64,000 nt of DNA from Bdellovibrionales bacterium. GTDB lineage: Bacteria; Bdellovibrionota; Bdellovibrionia; Bdellovibrionales; UBA1609. The notes under the pieces were generated by a model that saw only the letters and a list, made by a program, of their open reading frames with translations, did no database searches and was not told where the DNA came from. Of this stretch, positions 35,319-45,866 are shown in pieces; position 1 is the first letter of the stretch, and each line of letters opens with the position of its first letter. The DNA lies in the NCBI GenBank assembly GCA_020630675.1, contig JAHDIR010000002.1:75497-139496 (forward strand), in the 5' to 3' direction. The translations under genes and the position numbers were made by a program.

Positions 35319-36881
35319 TTAAAGTGGAATGTTTCCATGTTTTTTAGGAGGGTTAGTGTCTTTTTTATTTTTAAGCATCTCTAGGGATTCAATAATTCTT
35401 TTTCGAGTTAAAGCTGGCTCAATCACTTCGTCAATATAGCCAAGTTCAGCGGCGACATAAGGGTTAGCAAATTGCTGCTCATAATTTTCTATGAGTTCTT
35501 TACGAGTGGCCTCCACATCTTTTGCTTCATTAATCTCTTTTCTGAAAATAATATTTACGGCCCCTTCAGCACCCATTACTGCAATTTCAGCAGTTGGGTA
35601 AGCCATATTGATATCTCCACGTAGGTGTTTTGAAGACATGACGTCATAAGCGCCACCATAGGCTTTTCGAGTAACAATGGTGACTTTAGGAACGGTGGCC
35701 TCAGCATAAGCGTAAAGAAGTTTAGCGCCGTGAGTGATCACTCCGGCCCACTCTTGGTCAGTCCCAGGCAAGAAGCCAGGAACATCAACAAAACTCACGA
35801 TAGGAATGTTAAAAGCATCACAAAAACGAACAAAACGAGCCGCTTTTATGCTGGCTTGAATATTTAAGCAACCAGCTAGAATTTGTGGCTGGTTGGCAAC
35901 AATTCCTACACTCTTGCCGTTGTAGCGAGCAAATCCAATAATAATATTTTGGGCATAATGTTGTTGAACTTCCAGGAAGTAACCTTCATCAACAGATTTT
36001 TTAATAATTTCTTTTATATCGTACGGTTTTTTAGGGTTACTAGGAACGACATGGTTTAAACTTTCATCTACACGATCAGGACTATCTTTGGTTTCTAAAG
36101 CCGGGCAATCATCAAGATTGTTCATTGGTAAAAAGTTAAGAAGTTCACGAATCATAAGTAAGCAATGCTTGTCACTGTCAGTTGCAAAGTGAGCCACGCC
36201 AGATTTTTGGTTATGAGTGAGAGCTCCACCAAGTTCTTCCTTGGTGACTTCTTCGTGGGTTACTGTTTTAATAACATCAGGGCCCGTTACAAACATATAG
36301 CTTGTGTCTTTGACCATAAAAATAAAGTCCGTCAAGCTTGGGCTATAAACAGCGCCACCGGCACAAGGCCCCATGATTGCACTAATCTGAGGAACCACTC
36401 CCGAGGCCAAAGTATTTTTAAGGAAAATATCAGCATAACCGGCAAGAGCTTCAACCCCTTCTTGAATTCGAGCTCCACCAGAGTCATTTAAACCAATGAT
36501 TGGGCTGCCGTTTTTCATTGCCAGCTCCTGCACTTTCAAAATTTTGTTTGCTTGAGTGCGCGACATACTTCCGCCAAAAACTGTAAAGTCTTGGCTGTAA
36601 ACATAAACCGTCTTTCCGTTAATACGACCGTAACCAGTAATGACTCCATCACCAGGAATTTTCTTTTCGTTCATTCCAAAGTTTTGGCAACGATGAGTTA
36701 CAAAGCGATCCAACTCAACAAAGCTTCCCGGGTCAAGAAGAACATCAAGGCGCTCTCTAGCCGTTAAACGACCACCTGTGCGGTGTTTTGTTTGGCGAGC
36801 TTCGCCTCCTCCGGCATAGGCTTGCTGATTTTTATCATCAAGATTTTTTAATTTTAGTTCAACGTTTATTTCTGTTTCCAT
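35319..36881 (-). CDS. pccB: propionyl-CoA carboxylase beta subunit (carboxyltransferase)
   Basis: 520 residues, crotonase-like carboxyltransferase fold. [20 protein letters not shown] opens the protein, then [20 protein letters not shown] (oxyanion region) and [14 protein letters not shown] (acyl-CoA/biotin site). It transfers the carboxyl group from biotin to propionyl-CoA to give methylmalonyl-CoA. It is 9 bases downstream of asnS and 17 bases upstream of the biotin carboxylase gene. Substrate could also be another acyl-CoA, but the adjacent mutase supports propionyl-CoA. Confidence 0.88.
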   Translation of the reverse strand: METEINVELKLKNLDDKNQQAYAGGGEARQTKHRTGGRLTARERLDVLLDPGSFVELDRFVTHRCQNFGMNEKKIPGDGVITGYGRINGKTVYVYSQDFTVFGGSMSRTQANKILKVQELAMKNGSPIIGLNDSGGARIQEGVEALAGYADIFLKNTLASGVVPQISAIMGPCAGGAVYSPSLTDFIFMVKDTSYMFVTGPDVIKTVTHEEVTKEELGGALTHNQKSGVAHFATDSDKHCLLMIRELLNFLPMNNLDDCPALETKDSPDRVDESLNHVVPSNPKKPYDIKEIIKKSVDEGYFLEVQQHYAQNIIIGFARYNGKSVGIVANQPQILAGCLNIQASIKAARFVRFCDAFNIPIVSFVDVPGFLPGTDQEWAGVITHGAKLLYAYAEATVPKVTIVTRKAYGGAYDVMSSKHLRGDINMAYPTAEIAVMGAEGAVNIIFRKEINEAKDVEATRKELIENYEQQFANPYVAAELGYIDEVIEPALTRKRIIESLEMLKNKKDTNPPKKHGNIPL

Positions 36882-36890
36882 GAATATCTC

Positions 36891-38183
36891 CTATGGATGA
36901 AGTCTTCCGTAAAGTCTTGGGAAAGGTATGGTCTCTCTAATATGAGGAAGTCCACAAATCCAAGCCACTGTTCGTTCAATTCCTAATCCAAATCCAGAAT
37001 GAGGAAAGCTACCATATCTTCTGATATCTAAGTACCATTGAAAGTCTTTCATGTCTAAATCATGCTCTTTAATTTTAGACTCAAGAACTTCAATGCTTTC
37101 CTCTCTTTGGCCACCACCAATAATTTCACCGTAACCATCAGTTCCCAACATATCGCAACTTAAACTATAGCCTTTTTCGTCGGCATCTTCTTTCATGTAA
37201 AAAGCCTTGATAGCAGACGGGAAGTGATGGACAAAAACGGGTTTTTCAAATTTAGAGCTAATGATAGTTTCATCAGTTCCACCAAAGTCATCACCATCGA
37301 TAAAGTCAGGGTTTTCTTTTTTAATAATTTCAACGGCCTCTTTGTAGTGAAGCCTTGGGAAATCACCTTTAATTTTTTCAAGACCTGAGGTGTCACGCTC
37401 AAGCACCTTAAGTTCTTCCGCCTTATTTTTAATTGTTCGTTGAATAATATATTCAACAAATTGTTCTGCGAGATCCATATTGTCGTAAAGATCATTAAAA
37501 GCGACTTCAGGCTCAACCATCCAAAATTCAATTAAATGCCGTCTAGTTTTAGACTTTTCAGCTCGAAAGGTAGGGCCAAAGCAGTAAGCTTTACCGAACG
37601 CCGCGGCGGCAGCTTCCATGTACAATTGACCACTTTGAGAAAGGTAGGCCTTATCATCAAAGTATTGAGTTTCAAATAAGTTGGAAGTTCCTTCACAAGA
37701 ACTGGGAGTAAAAATAGGGGCATCAACTAAAGTGAAACCATCACCATCGAAAAAGTCCCTGACAGCTTTAATAATTTCAGCTCGCACTCTTAAAGCCGCA
37801 TGTTGTTTTTTAGAACGCAGCCAAAGGTGGCGATTGTTCATTAGAAAATCAGTACCATGTTCTTTAGGGGTAATAGGATAGTTTTCTGTTTTAGATAAAA
37901 TTTTCAAGCGCGAAGCACCAAGTTCTACGCCGCCAGGGCTACGTTCTTCGAGCCGGGGAACTCCTGTGACTTCCACACAAGCTTCTTGAGTGATTTCAGA
38001 AAATAAATCTATGGCACTGTCATCACATTCACCTTTAAAGTAAACACACTGAAGTAATCCAGAGCCATCTCTTAAAATTAAAAATTTAATTTTTTTGCTA
38101 GAAGCTCTGTAGTTATAAACCCACCCTTTTAGAGTAACTTCTTGGCCGATATGTTTTTTTAAATCACTTATATAAATTCTCAC
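36891..38183 (-). CDS. asnS: asparaginyl-tRNA synthetase
   Basis: Class II aminoacyl-tRNA synthetase, 430 residues, GTG start with AAAGG eight bases upstream. It has an N-terminal OB-fold ([22 protein letters not shown]), motif 2 [25 protein letters not shown] and motif 3 [15 protein letters not shown]. The AsnRS-type insertion rather than the AspRS GAD domain is inferred from length and motifs. The protein attaches asparagine to tRNA. It is the first gene of the minus-strand run that continues into the propionyl-CoA genes; whether they share a transcript is unclear. Confidence 0.93.
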   Translation of the reverse strand: MRIYISDLKKHIGQEVTLKGWVYNYRASSKKIKFLILRDGSGLLQCVYFKGECDDSAIDLFSEITQEACVEVTGVPRLEERSPGGVELGASRLKILSKTENYPITPKEHGTDFLMNNRHLWLRSKKQHAALRVRAEIIKAVRDFFDGDGFTLVDAPIFTPSSCEGTSNLFETQYFDDKAYLSQSGQLYMEAAAAAFGKAYCFGPTFRAEKSKTRRHLIEFWMVEPEVAFNDLYDNMDLAEQFVEYIIQRTIKNKAEELKVLERDTSGLEKIKGDFPRLHYKEAVEIIKKENPDFIDGDDFGGTDETIISSKFEKPVFVHHFPSAIKAFYMKEDADEKGYSLSCDMLGTDGYGEIIGGGQREESIEVLESKIKEHDLDMKDFQWYLDIRRYGSFPHSGFGLGIERTVAWICGLPHIRETIPFPRLYGRLHP

Positions 38184-38385
38184 TTAAGTACCTTTAAACC
38201 TTCAATTCTATCAATATATTGGACTATTTTCTTATAATAGAAAGTGCACAGAGTATAGCTGTATAGAGGCAAAAATAAGAGACAAAATAACGCCTTATAT
38301 CAAAGCGTTCACGAGGCTTTAAACGCCTTTTGTTTATAGAGTTTTAAGTCGCAGGGACCGTGGTATGGCCTGGTAAGAAAATTTA

Positions 38386-38405
38386 AGAAACCGGTGGGGG
38401 TTTCT
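38386..38405 (-). terminator. probable terminator of the second S8 protease gene
   Basis: AGAAACC and GGTTTCT form a 7-bp stem around six bases, 28 bases past the minus-strand stop codon at 38433. On the minus strand the stem is followed by TAAATTTTCTT, a moderate T-rich tail. It also separates this gene from asnS. Confidence 0.5.
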
Positions 38406-38432
38406 AGAGACTAATTTTTACAATCAGCAGAT

Positions 38433-39719
38433 TTACTCAGGCAATAGTTCACTTAGCTGGAGAGAGCCTTGTGTTAAATTCAAGTAATCCACATCTTTTT
38501 CCACAGCTGACAGGAGTAACTCTTTAATTTCAAAAGCATTCAGCTGAGGGTAGGCCTCCATAAGTAAGGCCAGTGCTCCACTAACCATAGGGGCTGAAAA
38601 ACTAGTTCCATCAGCACATGTGATTTGGTTTCCAGGGCGAACGGTTAAAATACCTGAGCCAGGAGCAAAAAGCTCAACGGAGTTTTCACCATAATTAGAA
38701 AAAATAGCTCTTTGTCCAAAACTACCAATGGCACCGACGGTGATTTGGTTTGCTAAATTCAAAGAGGCTGGGTAGATAGGCAGATTAAATCCAAGGTTAT
38801 CGAGATCAATGTTTTCATTTCCAGAAGCAACAACAAATATAACATTCCTTTCACTCATTGAACGCATATAGTTTGGTAAGATATCAGAACAGTCGTTTCC
38901 TCCCCAACTGGCATTTATAATCTGAGCCCCTTGGTTAATCGCATAACGAATAGCTTCAATGGCATCAGCTGTTCCGCCAGAAATTTCATCGATAAATTTT
39001 AAAGGAAGAATTTTTGCACCCGGAGCAATTCCTTTTACATCGGCATCCACTTCAATGGAATTATCGTCTTCAGTTACAATGGTGTGACTAGCAGCAATCA
39101 CGCCAGCAACAGACGTGCCATGGCCTACACTGTCAGTTGGAATGTTTCGATTATAAATAAAATCGTAGCCAGCAAAGTCATCAACATATCCATTTTGGTC
39201 ATCATCAATTCCGTTACTATTTTTATCTTCTCCGTTATCATCTAACCCCATTTCACCTTGGTTGTAGGCTATGTTTTGCGCAAAGGAAGGGTGAGATAAA
39301 TCTAAGCCAGTGTCAGTGACTGCAACAATTATGTTTTTGCCTGTAATATTTTTTTGCCAAAATTGATCAACATTAATGCGCTCTCGCCCCCAATTAATTC
39401 TGTTGCATTGTCCTGCTGGGCGAAATGTAGCTTTCTCTAATTGAATGCGGTAGCTCGGTTCAGCAGCAATAATTTTACCTTCGTTTTTATTATTTAAATA
39501 TTTTTGTATAAAGCGATCACGAGAAATATTTTTATGGGTTGTGACTTTACCGTCGGCCCAACGAATAACAAACTCATTTTCAATAATGTTATTTTCGCAC
39601 GCGCGAGTGGTTTTTCGATTATCTAGAGACTCGTTAAGAGGAGGGCTTTTTTCGCAGGAAGAAAGTAATAAAAACAAAAGAGAACAAAAAGCATACGTAA
39701 ATTTACGTCCAACATCCAT
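38433..39719 (-). CDS. second subtilisin-like S8 protease, lipoprotein
   Basis: 428 residues, ATG with GGAG ten bases upstream. A signal with lipobox LLSSC marks a lipoprotein. The triad is Asp in VAVTDTGLDLSHPSF, His in DSVGHGTSVAGVIA and Ser in CADGTSFSAPMVSGA. The loop between Asp and His (NGIDDDQNGYVDDFAGYD) matches the one in the protease at 28518 but the prodomain is shorter. Two paralogous, envelope-bound subtilases in one window fit a secretory digestive lifestyle. Upstream of punA it has its own spacer. Confidence 0.9.
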   Translation of the reverse strand: MDVGRKFTYAFCSLLFLLLSSCEKSPPLNESLDNRKTTRACENNIIENEFVIRWADGKVTTHKNISRDRFIQKYLNNKNEGKIIAAEPSYRIQLEKATFRPAGQCNRINWGRERINVDQFWQKNITGKNIIVAVTDTGLDLSHPSFAQNIAYNQGEMGLDDNGEDKNSNGIDDDQNGYVDDFAGYDFIYNRNIPTDSVGHGTSVAGVIAASHTIVTEDDNSIEVDADVKGIAPGAKILPLKFIDEISGGTADAIEAIRYAINQGAQIINASWGGNDCSDILPNYMRSMSERNVIFVVASGNENIDLDNLGFNLPIYPASLNLANQITVGAIGSFGQRAIFSNYGENSVELFAPGSGILTVRPGNQITCADGTSFSAPMVSGALALLMEAYPQLNAFEIKELLLSAVEKDVDYLNLTQGSLQLSELLPE

Positions 39720-39894
39720 GTATTAAGCTCCGCCATCCGTGGCAAAAAATGAAGTTTAGAGAAGAAAATCTCTCCTATTCATTATCTAATACATTCAAAG
39801 TTATGGTAAAAAATAACTGACTATTTTTGACCTAGGCCCAGTCCGGTTTGTGCTGAAATCCAATACAGTTAGGTGTTCTGGGGCTTTGGTAGAG

Positions 39895-40707
39895 CTAAAG
39901 GCTAAGCACAAACGACTCAAGAACTTCATTGAAATTCTGTGCAGATAAGCTTGCCACCTCTTTGACTTCTTCATGAGTTAATGCTGTTTTGCTAATTCCA
40001 GAAGCCAAGTTAGTGATACAACTTAATCCGCAAACTTTCATACCCATATGATTGGCAGCAATGGCTTCAGGCACAGTACTCATTCCAACAGCTCCCCCCC
40101 CAATGCTTTTCATATAACGAATTTCGGCAGGGGTTTCATAACTGGGGCCGGTCACTCCGCAGTAAACCCCTTTATGGTAAGGTATACTTTTTGATTTAAA
40201 AACAGTTTCTAATTTTTCGGTGAGATCAGCATTATAGATATTACTCATGTCAGGAAAGCGGGGGCCAAGCTCGTGAAGGTTGGCCCCAATGAGAGGGTTT
40301 TGCCCCGTTAAATTAATATGATCTTCAATAATCATAAAGTCACCGGCTTTCATATTATCTAAAAAACCTCCTGACGAGTTAGTGAGTAAGAGTGTTTTCA
40401 TTCCCAAAAATCCAACTAACCGAGTTGCATAAACCACTTCCTGTAAACCATGCCCTTCATAGAAATGGACACGCCCTTGCAAGGCACAGACATATTGATC
40501 TCCAAGCTCACCAAAAACCATTTGGCCAGGGTGCCCTTCAACAGTGGTTTTTGAAAAATGAGGAATATCCCCATATGAAATAGTTGTTTTGTTTTTAAGT
40601 TTATCAACAAAGTGGGCTAAGCCAGAGCCAAGAGTAACAGCCACTGTTGGTTGTTTTGAAAGTTGGCTTTCAATGTATTTTTTAGATTCATTTAATCGTT
40701 CAATCAT
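39895..40707 (-). CDS. purine nucleoside phosphorylase
   Basis: 270 residues, trimeric PNP type (PunA/XapA family). Typical segments are TLGSGLAHFVD, HFSKTTVEGHPGQMVFGEL, GRVHFYEGHG, TNSSGGFLDNMKAGDF and GPSYETPAEIRYMKSIGG. It splits inosine and guanosine with phosphate into base and ribose-1-phosphate. It follows the pyrimidine phosphorylase and deoC in one minus-strand group (deoC, deoA, PNP), a nucleoside-salvage unit. The 16-base gap suggests co-transcription. Confidence 0.92.
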   Translation of the reverse strand: MIERLNESKKYIESQLSKQPTVAVTLGSGLAHFVDKLKNKTTISYGDIPHFSKTTVEGHPGQMVFGELGDQYVCALQGRVHFYEGHGLQEVVYATRLVGFLGMKTLLLTNSSGGFLDNMKAGDFMIIEDHINLTGQNPLIGANLHELGPRFPDMSNIYNADLTEKLETVFKSKSIPYHKGVYCGVTGPSYETPAEIRYMKSIGGGAVGMSTVPEAIAANHMGMKVCGLSCITNLASGISKTALTHEEVKEVASLSAQNFNEVLESFVLSL

Positions 40708-40722
40708 ATTTTCCTCACAGGG

Positions 40723-42027
40723 CTAAATAATTTTTTTTTGTATTAATGGTGTTACTTTTGGTTGTTCTTTTATTATTTGAATATATTTTTTAAGTTCTTC
40801 AGGAGTTCCTTTAACATCAACGGTCCCGTCATGATAAATTTTAGCAATAGTGTCTCCTGCATTGACAGGGTCTCCCATTTTTTTTAAAAATTCAAAGCCG
40901 GACAACATATTAATAGAATCACTGGATTGTTTTCTTCCTGCCTTCAATTGCACACCAAGGTAACCAATTTTTTCGTTTTGGAATTGACCAATAAAACCTG
41001 ATTGATCAGCTTTAATATCTATAGAATTTTTTGGTAAGGGTATGTTTTCTAGTTCTTCGCTGGCTCCTTGTTGGCGACAAAGTTGACGGAATTTTTCAAG
41101 AGCACTGCCGTCATTTAGTTTTTGTTGGGCTATTTTGAGAGCGCTAGAAGTATCTTTGGCTATGCCTGCGAGTTGAATCATATGGGCAGCCAAGTGTAAG
41201 CTAATTTCTGTGGTGTCAGAATAAAGAGGGTCGTTTGAGCCAGACAATATATCAAAGCACTCTTTGATTTCTAGAGCGTTGCCAACAAATCTCCCCAAAG
41301 GTTGCTCCATATTGGTGATTAAAGCATGAACTTCAACGCCATTACTTTCGCCTGTAAACTTAAGAAGCTCAGCCAAAGCAGAGGCCTCTTCAACAGTTTT
41401 CATGAAAGCTCCTTGACCATACTTTACATCAAGAACGAGGCCATTGATGCCTTCGGATAATTTTTTTGACATAATGCTACCACAAATTAAAGGAAGAGAT
41501 TCCACCGTAGCAGTGACATCCCTTAGGGCATAAAGTTTTTTATCAGCAGGGCAAATATCTTTGGTTTGTCCCATAATGGCAAAGCCAAGGTTATGTACCA
41601 AGCTTTCGAATTTATCTGTACTTAGTTGCGTGGAAAACCCAGGAATGCTTTCGAGTTTATCTAAGGTTCCACCGGTGTGGCCAAGGCCGCGACCAGCAAT
41701 CATGGGTACATAAACACCAGCGGCGGCGGCAATTGGGGCCAAAATCATACTCGCCTTGTCGCCAACGCCCCCAGTACTATGCTTATCAATAACTTTTGGT
41801 TTTAAAGTATCAAAGTTAAAACTGCGCCCAGAGTTTTTCATAATTTTTGTCAGCCAAGCCGTTTCTTCTGGGCTCATGCCTTTAAAAAATACAGCCATCA
41901 AAAACGCAGACATTTGATACTCAGGGAGTTCATTTTTTGTATAGCTTTCAATTAAATATTTTAGCTCTTCTTCAGAAAGAGTCAGGCCATTTCTTTTCTT
42001 TTTAATAATCTGTGCTGGTAGCAGTTT
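40723..42027 (-). CDS. deoA: thymidine/pyrimidine-nucleoside phosphorylase
   Basis: 434 residues; start at 42027 with AAAGGATATTC before it. Family signature: KHSTGGVGDKASMILAPI (phosphate-binding), GHTGGTLDKLESIPG and a C-terminal barrel-sandwich domain containing VNAGDTIAKIYHDG. It cleaves thymidine or deoxyuridine to base and deoxyribose-1-phosphate, which the neighbouring deoC product then helps to degrade via deoxyribose-5-phosphate. Exact preference among DeoA and Pyn enzymes cannot be told. The first 26 bases overlap the end of deoC. Confidence 0.88.
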   Translation of the reverse strand, partial: KLLPAQIIKKKRNGLTLSEEELKYLIESYTKNELPEYQMSAFLMAVFFKGMSPEETAWLTKIMKNSGRSFNFDTLKPKVIDKHSTGGVGDKASMILAPIAAAAGVYVPMIAGRGLGHTGGTLDKLESIPGFSTQLSTDKFESLVHNLGFAIMGQTKDICPADKKLYALRDVTATVESLPLICGSIMSKKLSEGINGLVLDVKYGQGAFMKTVEEASALAELLKFTGESNGVEVHALITNMEQPLGRFVGNALEIKECFDILSGSNDPLYSDTTEISLHLAAHMIQLAGIAKDTSSALKIAQQKLNDGSALEKFRQLCRQQGASEELENIPLPKNSIDIKADQSGFIGQFQNEKIGYLGVQLKAGRKQSSDSINMLSGFEFLKKMGDPVNAGDTIAKIYHDGTVDVKGTPEELKKYIQIIKEQPKVTPLIQKKII

Positions 42028-42685
42028 CATGAATATCCTTTGGCGATATAATTTTAAGACTTGAGCTAGTTCCAAGGCGATCAGCACCAGCTAATATAAA
42101 ATCCTGAGCCTTTTTTTGGGTTTTAATTCCACCACTGGCTTTTATTTTTACATGAGAAGATTTTAAGATTTCCTTCATATACCTGACGTCTTCAATTTGA
42201 GCGCCTGGGCCGTTAAAGCCTGTGGACGTTTTAATAAAGTCGGCCCCCGAGGGAATAAGCAAAAGGCAAATATTTAAAATTTCGTCTTTTGTTAAAAGGG
42301 AAGACTCAACAATGACTTTTAATGTACGGTTTCCCAAAAGCTTTTTTATGTCAGAGATTTCGTTTTGAATTTTTAACCATTGGTTACTTTTAACCCATGA
42401 CAAGTTGGTAACCATATCAATCTCATCAGCACCAAGCTGTATGAGCTGCTGAGCTTCTTGCCATTTACTTTGGGTGGTACTTAAGCCAGAAGGAAAACCA
42501 ACAACGGAAGTTATTTTTACACAAGATTGATTTAATGCTTTTACAGCCAAAGAAACATAACAGGGAGGCACACAAACAGAAAAGAAGTTATGGGCTTTTG
42601 CTTCTTCAAAAAGTTGTAAGTATTCATTCTCGCTGGCAGTTATTTTTAATAAGGTATGATCAATATATTGAGCCATATTTTTCAT
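42002..42685 (-). CDS. deoC: deoxyribose-phosphate aldolase
   Basis: 227 residues, class I aldolase. Schiff-base Lys is in FIKTSTGF, the second active-site Lys is in IKASGGIK, and an N-terminal IDHTLLK is typical. It splits deoxyribose-5-phosphate into acetaldehyde and glyceraldehyde-3-phosphate, the exit step for deoxynucleoside sugars. GGGGG lies some 12 bases upstream of the ATG; an inner ATG three codons later is an alternative. It is the first gene of the salvage group. Confidence 0.93.
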   Translation of the reverse strand: MKNMAQYIDHTLLKITASENEYLQLFEEAKAHNFFSVCVPPCYVSLAVKALNQSCVKITSVVGFPSGLSTTQSKWQEAQQLIQLGADEIDMVTNLSWVKSNQWLKIQNEISDIKKLLGNRTLKVIVESSLLTKDEILNICLLLIPSGADFIKTSTGFNGPGAQIEDVRYMKEILKSSHVKIKASGGIKTQKKAQDFILAGADRLGTSSSLKIISPKDIHETATSTDY

Positions 42686-42796
42686 ATTTTAATTATCCCC
42701 CGCTTCAGAAGGACATTTTAAAAATTATCGTTCTGAGTTCTCTTTTATTATTGCAAAAGTGGCAACTATTCAAGAGCTTCCTTGCTGCAGGAGCTT

Positions 42797-42822
42797 AGCT
42801 TTAAAGTGCAAACTTTAAAGCT
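42797..42822. repeat. 11-bp hairpin downstream of pilT
   Basis: AGCTTTAAAGT and ACTTTAAAGCT form a perfect 11-bp inverted repeat with a 4-base loop, located 40 bases past the pilT stop on the minus strand. It is a good hairpin but has no T run after it, so it may be a Rho-dependent or stabilising 3-prime structure. It also precedes deoC. Confidence 0.4.
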
Positions 42823-42861
42823 ATTTGATTTAGAGAGAACTTTTTCAAAAAATATAGCCGT

Positions 42862-44058
42862 TTAACCCGTTTTTTTCTTAAAACTTCCAAAGAGGTTTGA
42901 AACATCTGTTTTGCCTTCCTTAGACATACGAATGCCAGTTGAGGAATTAGTGTTCTTTGGGGTATTTATTTTTGGTTTGGCGTTCGCAGGTTTGGCATTC
43001 GTCTTCGCAGCTGGGGCAGTGTTTTTTGACGGTTTACCTAAGAAGTCGTCAGCCACTTCTTGAGTAATTTTCCCTTCATTGACAAGGTCGTTCATGGCCC
43101 TCTCGTAAGTTACCATTCCAACAGAGTGACCGGTTTGCATGGTGGAGGGAATTTGAAATGTTTTTCCCTCTCTAATTAGGTTGGCCACAGCAGGCGTATT
43201 GACTAAAATTTCAAGGCCCGCCACGCGGCCAGGTACGTCGGCTCTTTTAAAAAGAGACTGGGCGATGACCCCTCTTAGGCTTTCAGAAAGAAGGGATCTA
43301 ATTTGTGCTTGGCCACCTTCAGGAAAAACATCAATAATACGATCCACTGTTTTAGCAGCACTATTGGTGTGAAGGGTTCCAAACACTAAGTGGCCAGTTT
43401 CGGCGGCGGTGAGTGCTAACTCGATGGTTTCTAAATCACGAAGCTCTCCCACTAAAATAATATCTGGATCTTCTCTCAAAGCTGCTTTTAATGCATTTTT
43501 AAAAGACTTGGTGTGGCCGCCCACCTCTCTTTGATTAATTAAAGATCGATGATTTTGATGAACAAACTCAATGGGATCTTCCACTGTTAAAATATGTTTT
43601 GATTTGGTTAAATTAATTGTGTGAATCATGGAAGCTAATGTTGTTGATTTTCCAGACCCTGTTGGACCTGTAACAAGTACAAGTCCTCGATGGAGGTTGG
43701 TGAAGCTAGCTACAACGTCAGGTAAATTAAGCTCTTCCATAGTTTTTATATCTGTGGGAATTGTTCTGAAAACAGCCCCAAGCCCACGCTGTTGCATAAA
43801 CACGTTGCAACGAAAGCGAGAAACTCCCTTGAGTTCGTAACTGCAATCAAGCTCCCAGTTTTCAATAAATTTCTTTTTTTGTTTTTCAGTTAATATTTCA
43901 AAAACAAGGCTTTGAACATCATTGGTACTAAGTTCTGGAATTTCTAACGGAATCATATCTCCATGAAGTCTAAGTATGGGGGACGAGCCAGCACTTAAAT
44001 GAAGATCTGAAGCTCCCTTTTCCACCATGATTGTAAATAGTTCGTCAATGCTTGCCAT
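42862..44058 (-). CDS. pilT: type IV pilus retraction ATPase PilT
   Basis: 398 residues; start at 44058 with GAGGAAAGG. Features are DLHLSAGSSPILRLHGDM at the N-terminus, Walker A GPTGSGKST, the Asp and His boxes, Walker B DIILVGELRDLETIELAL and the PilT-type loop ANLIREGKTFQIPSTMQTG. It depolymerises pili for twitching and surface attachment. The last 50 residues are an Ala/Lys/Pro-rich tail absent in the core family. It stands alone, with a spacer to the divergent rng gene. Confidence 0.92.
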   Translation of the reverse strand: MASIDELFTIMVEKGASDLHLSAGSSPILRLHGDMIPLEIPELSTNDVQSLVFEILTEKQKKKFIENWELDCSYELKGVSRFRCNVFMQQRGLGAVFRTIPTDIKTMEELNLPDVVASFTNLHRGLVLVTGPTGSGKSTTLASMIHTINLTKSKHILTVEDPIEFVHQNHRSLINQREVGGHTKSFKNALKAALREDPDIILVGELRDLETIELALTAAETGHLVFGTLHTNSAAKTVDRIIDVFPEGGQAQIRSLLSESLRGVIAQSLFKRADVPGRVAGLEILVNTPAVANLIREGKTFQIPSTMQTGHSVGMVTYERAMNDLVNEGKITQEVADDFLGKPSKNTAPAAKTNAKPANAKPKINTPKNTNSSTGIRMSKEGKTDVSNLFGSFKKKTG

Positions 44059-44312
44059 ATGAAACCTTTCCTCATTTAAATTAATATTCTTACTTACATC
44101 TATCGGCAAAAATAATAAAAAAATGAAAATAAAAGGCCCTTAAAAGTATTGATTGAATTGAACTTTATGACAAAAAGCCAACTTTAGGCTAGCTAGAATG
44201 ATTACGTAAAATAGATTATACTTTAATTTAGTATAGCGCCTCTGAATTGATTGTGAGATACCAATACATAAGTTGAGTTAAATGAGTTTATAAACGAGAA
44301 AAGGAAATAGGG

Positions 44313-45866
44313 ATGTCTGAAATATTAATAAATGTTCGCCCAGGACAAACACGTGTCGCTTATCTCGATGAAAATGTTATTACTGATTTTAAAGTTCAAA
44401 GAAAAACAGTACCTACTTTTGTAGGCTCTATTTTTAAGGGAAAAGTTTTACGGGTTTTGCCGGGCATGCAAGCCGCCTTTGTTGATATTGGACTTGAGCG
44501 AGCTGCCTTTTTATATGTCGGAGATATTGTCACTCAAGGTTTAAACCAAGCCATGGTTAACCCTGACCTTTCATCTGAAGACAACGGCGAAGGCTCTGAA
44601 GAAATTGTATTACGAACCCTTGATGTTCAGCCCCATGAGAACGCCACTCTGCCTCCCATCCAAGATTTAATTAGTGCCGGACAAGAACTTATGGTTCAAG
44701 TGGCTAAAGATCCTTTGGGAACTAAAGGGGCCAGAATCACCACTCATATTACTTTGCCGGGTCGTAATTTAGTATTCATGCCCACCGTTAATCATTTGGG
44801 AGTTTCTAGAAAAATTGAAGATGAGTCAGAACGATCGCGTTTAGAAAATTTGGTGAAAGATCTTAAACCAGACGGAGGAGTGATTATAAGAACTGCTGGT
44901 GAGGGGGCGCAAAAAGAAAGCTTGTCTTCGGATCTAACTTATTTGAGTAAGTTATGGCGAGACGTACAAAAAACTTTTTCTTTACGAAAGGGGGTGAGTT
45001 TAGTTCATTCAGAAATTAGCATGGAATTAGTGGCCCTTCGAGATTTACTAAGTGAAGATGTTAGCCGTGTTTTAGTTGACGATGCCAAAACCTATAAAAA
45101 AGTAGTGCATTTTGTTGGTCAGTTTATGCCTAAGCTTAAATCTAAGGTAAGGCATTACCAAGAGTCCAAACCCCTTTTTGATTTATATGATATTGACTTA
45201 GAAATTTCTCGATCCTTGGGCCGAAAAGTTTGGTTAAAGTCAGGCGGCTATATTGTTATTGATGAAGCCGAGGCTCTTGTTGTTATCGATGTTAACACAG
45301 GTCGATTTGTTGGAAAAAAAGACTTAGAAGAAACCATTTTTAAAACGAACTTGGAGGCCACTAAAGAAATTGCTCATCAGTTAATGATCAGAAACTGTGG
45401 AGGAATTATTATTGTCGATTTTATTGATATGGAGCGAGAAACCCATAAAGAAAAAATTCTTCAGGCTCTTGAGCGGGAAATGTTAAAAGACAAAGCTAAG
45501 AATACGATTATGTCGATGTCGGAGTTAGGCCTAGTGGAGATGACTCGTAAAAGAACACGTCCAAGTTTACGATCAACTCTTTGCGAACCTTGTCCTTATT
45601 GTGAAGGTCGAGGCTATATAAAGCAGAAAATGACGGTGGCTCAAGAGATTTTAAGGGAAATTGAAAGAGAGCTCAGTATTCCAGCTAAAGATGCCTCTGC
45701 TCGCACAGTTCGTGTACGTTGCCATTCTGAGGTTGCCGATTGGCTTTATTCTGAAGAAACTGACGCCATTGAAGGCTTTGAAGCCAATAATCAAACTTCT
45801 GTAGCCGTAAAAATTGAGCCTAGTTATCACACTGAACAATACGAAATTAGCTGGTTGGCCGGCTAA
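44313..45866 (+). CDS. rng: ribonuclease E/G family endoribonuclease
   Basis: 517 residues with an AAGGAAATAGGG leader site. Order: S1 RNA-binding domain (TFVGSIFKGKVLRVLPGMQAAFVDIG), 5-prime sensor and RNase H-like region, DNase I-like site with VIDVNTGRFVG and IIIVDFIDME (the magnesium Asp residues) and the zinc-link CEPCPYCEGRG. The length matches RNase G, and there is no RNase E scaffold tail. It cleaves rRNA precursors and mRNA. It precedes rplU and rpmA in the same direction, as in several proteobacteria. Confidence 0.92.
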   Translation: MSEILINVRPGQTRVAYLDENVITDFKVQRKTVPTFVGSIFKGKVLRVLPGMQAAFVDIGLERAAFLYVGDIVTQGLNQAMVNPDLSSEDNGEGSEEIVLRTLDVQPHENATLPPIQDLISAGQELMVQVAKDPLGTKGARITTHITLPGRNLVFMPTVNHLGVSRKIEDESERSRLENLVKDLKPDGGVIIRTAGEGAQKESLSSDLTYLSKLWRDVQKTFSLRKGVSLVHSEISMELVALRDLLSEDVSRVLVDDAKTYKKVVHFVGQFMPKLKSKVRHYQESKPLFDLYDIDLEISRSLGRKVWLKSGGYIVIDEAEALVVIDVNTGRFVGKKDLEETIFKTNLEATKEIAHQLMIRNCGGIIIVDFIDMERETHKEKILQALEREMLKDKAKNTIMSMSELGLVEMTRKRTRPSLRSTLCEPCPYCEGRGYIKQKMTVAQEILREIERELSIPAKDASARTVRVRCHSEVADWLYSEETDAIEGFEANNQTSVAVKIEPSYHTEQYEISWLAG

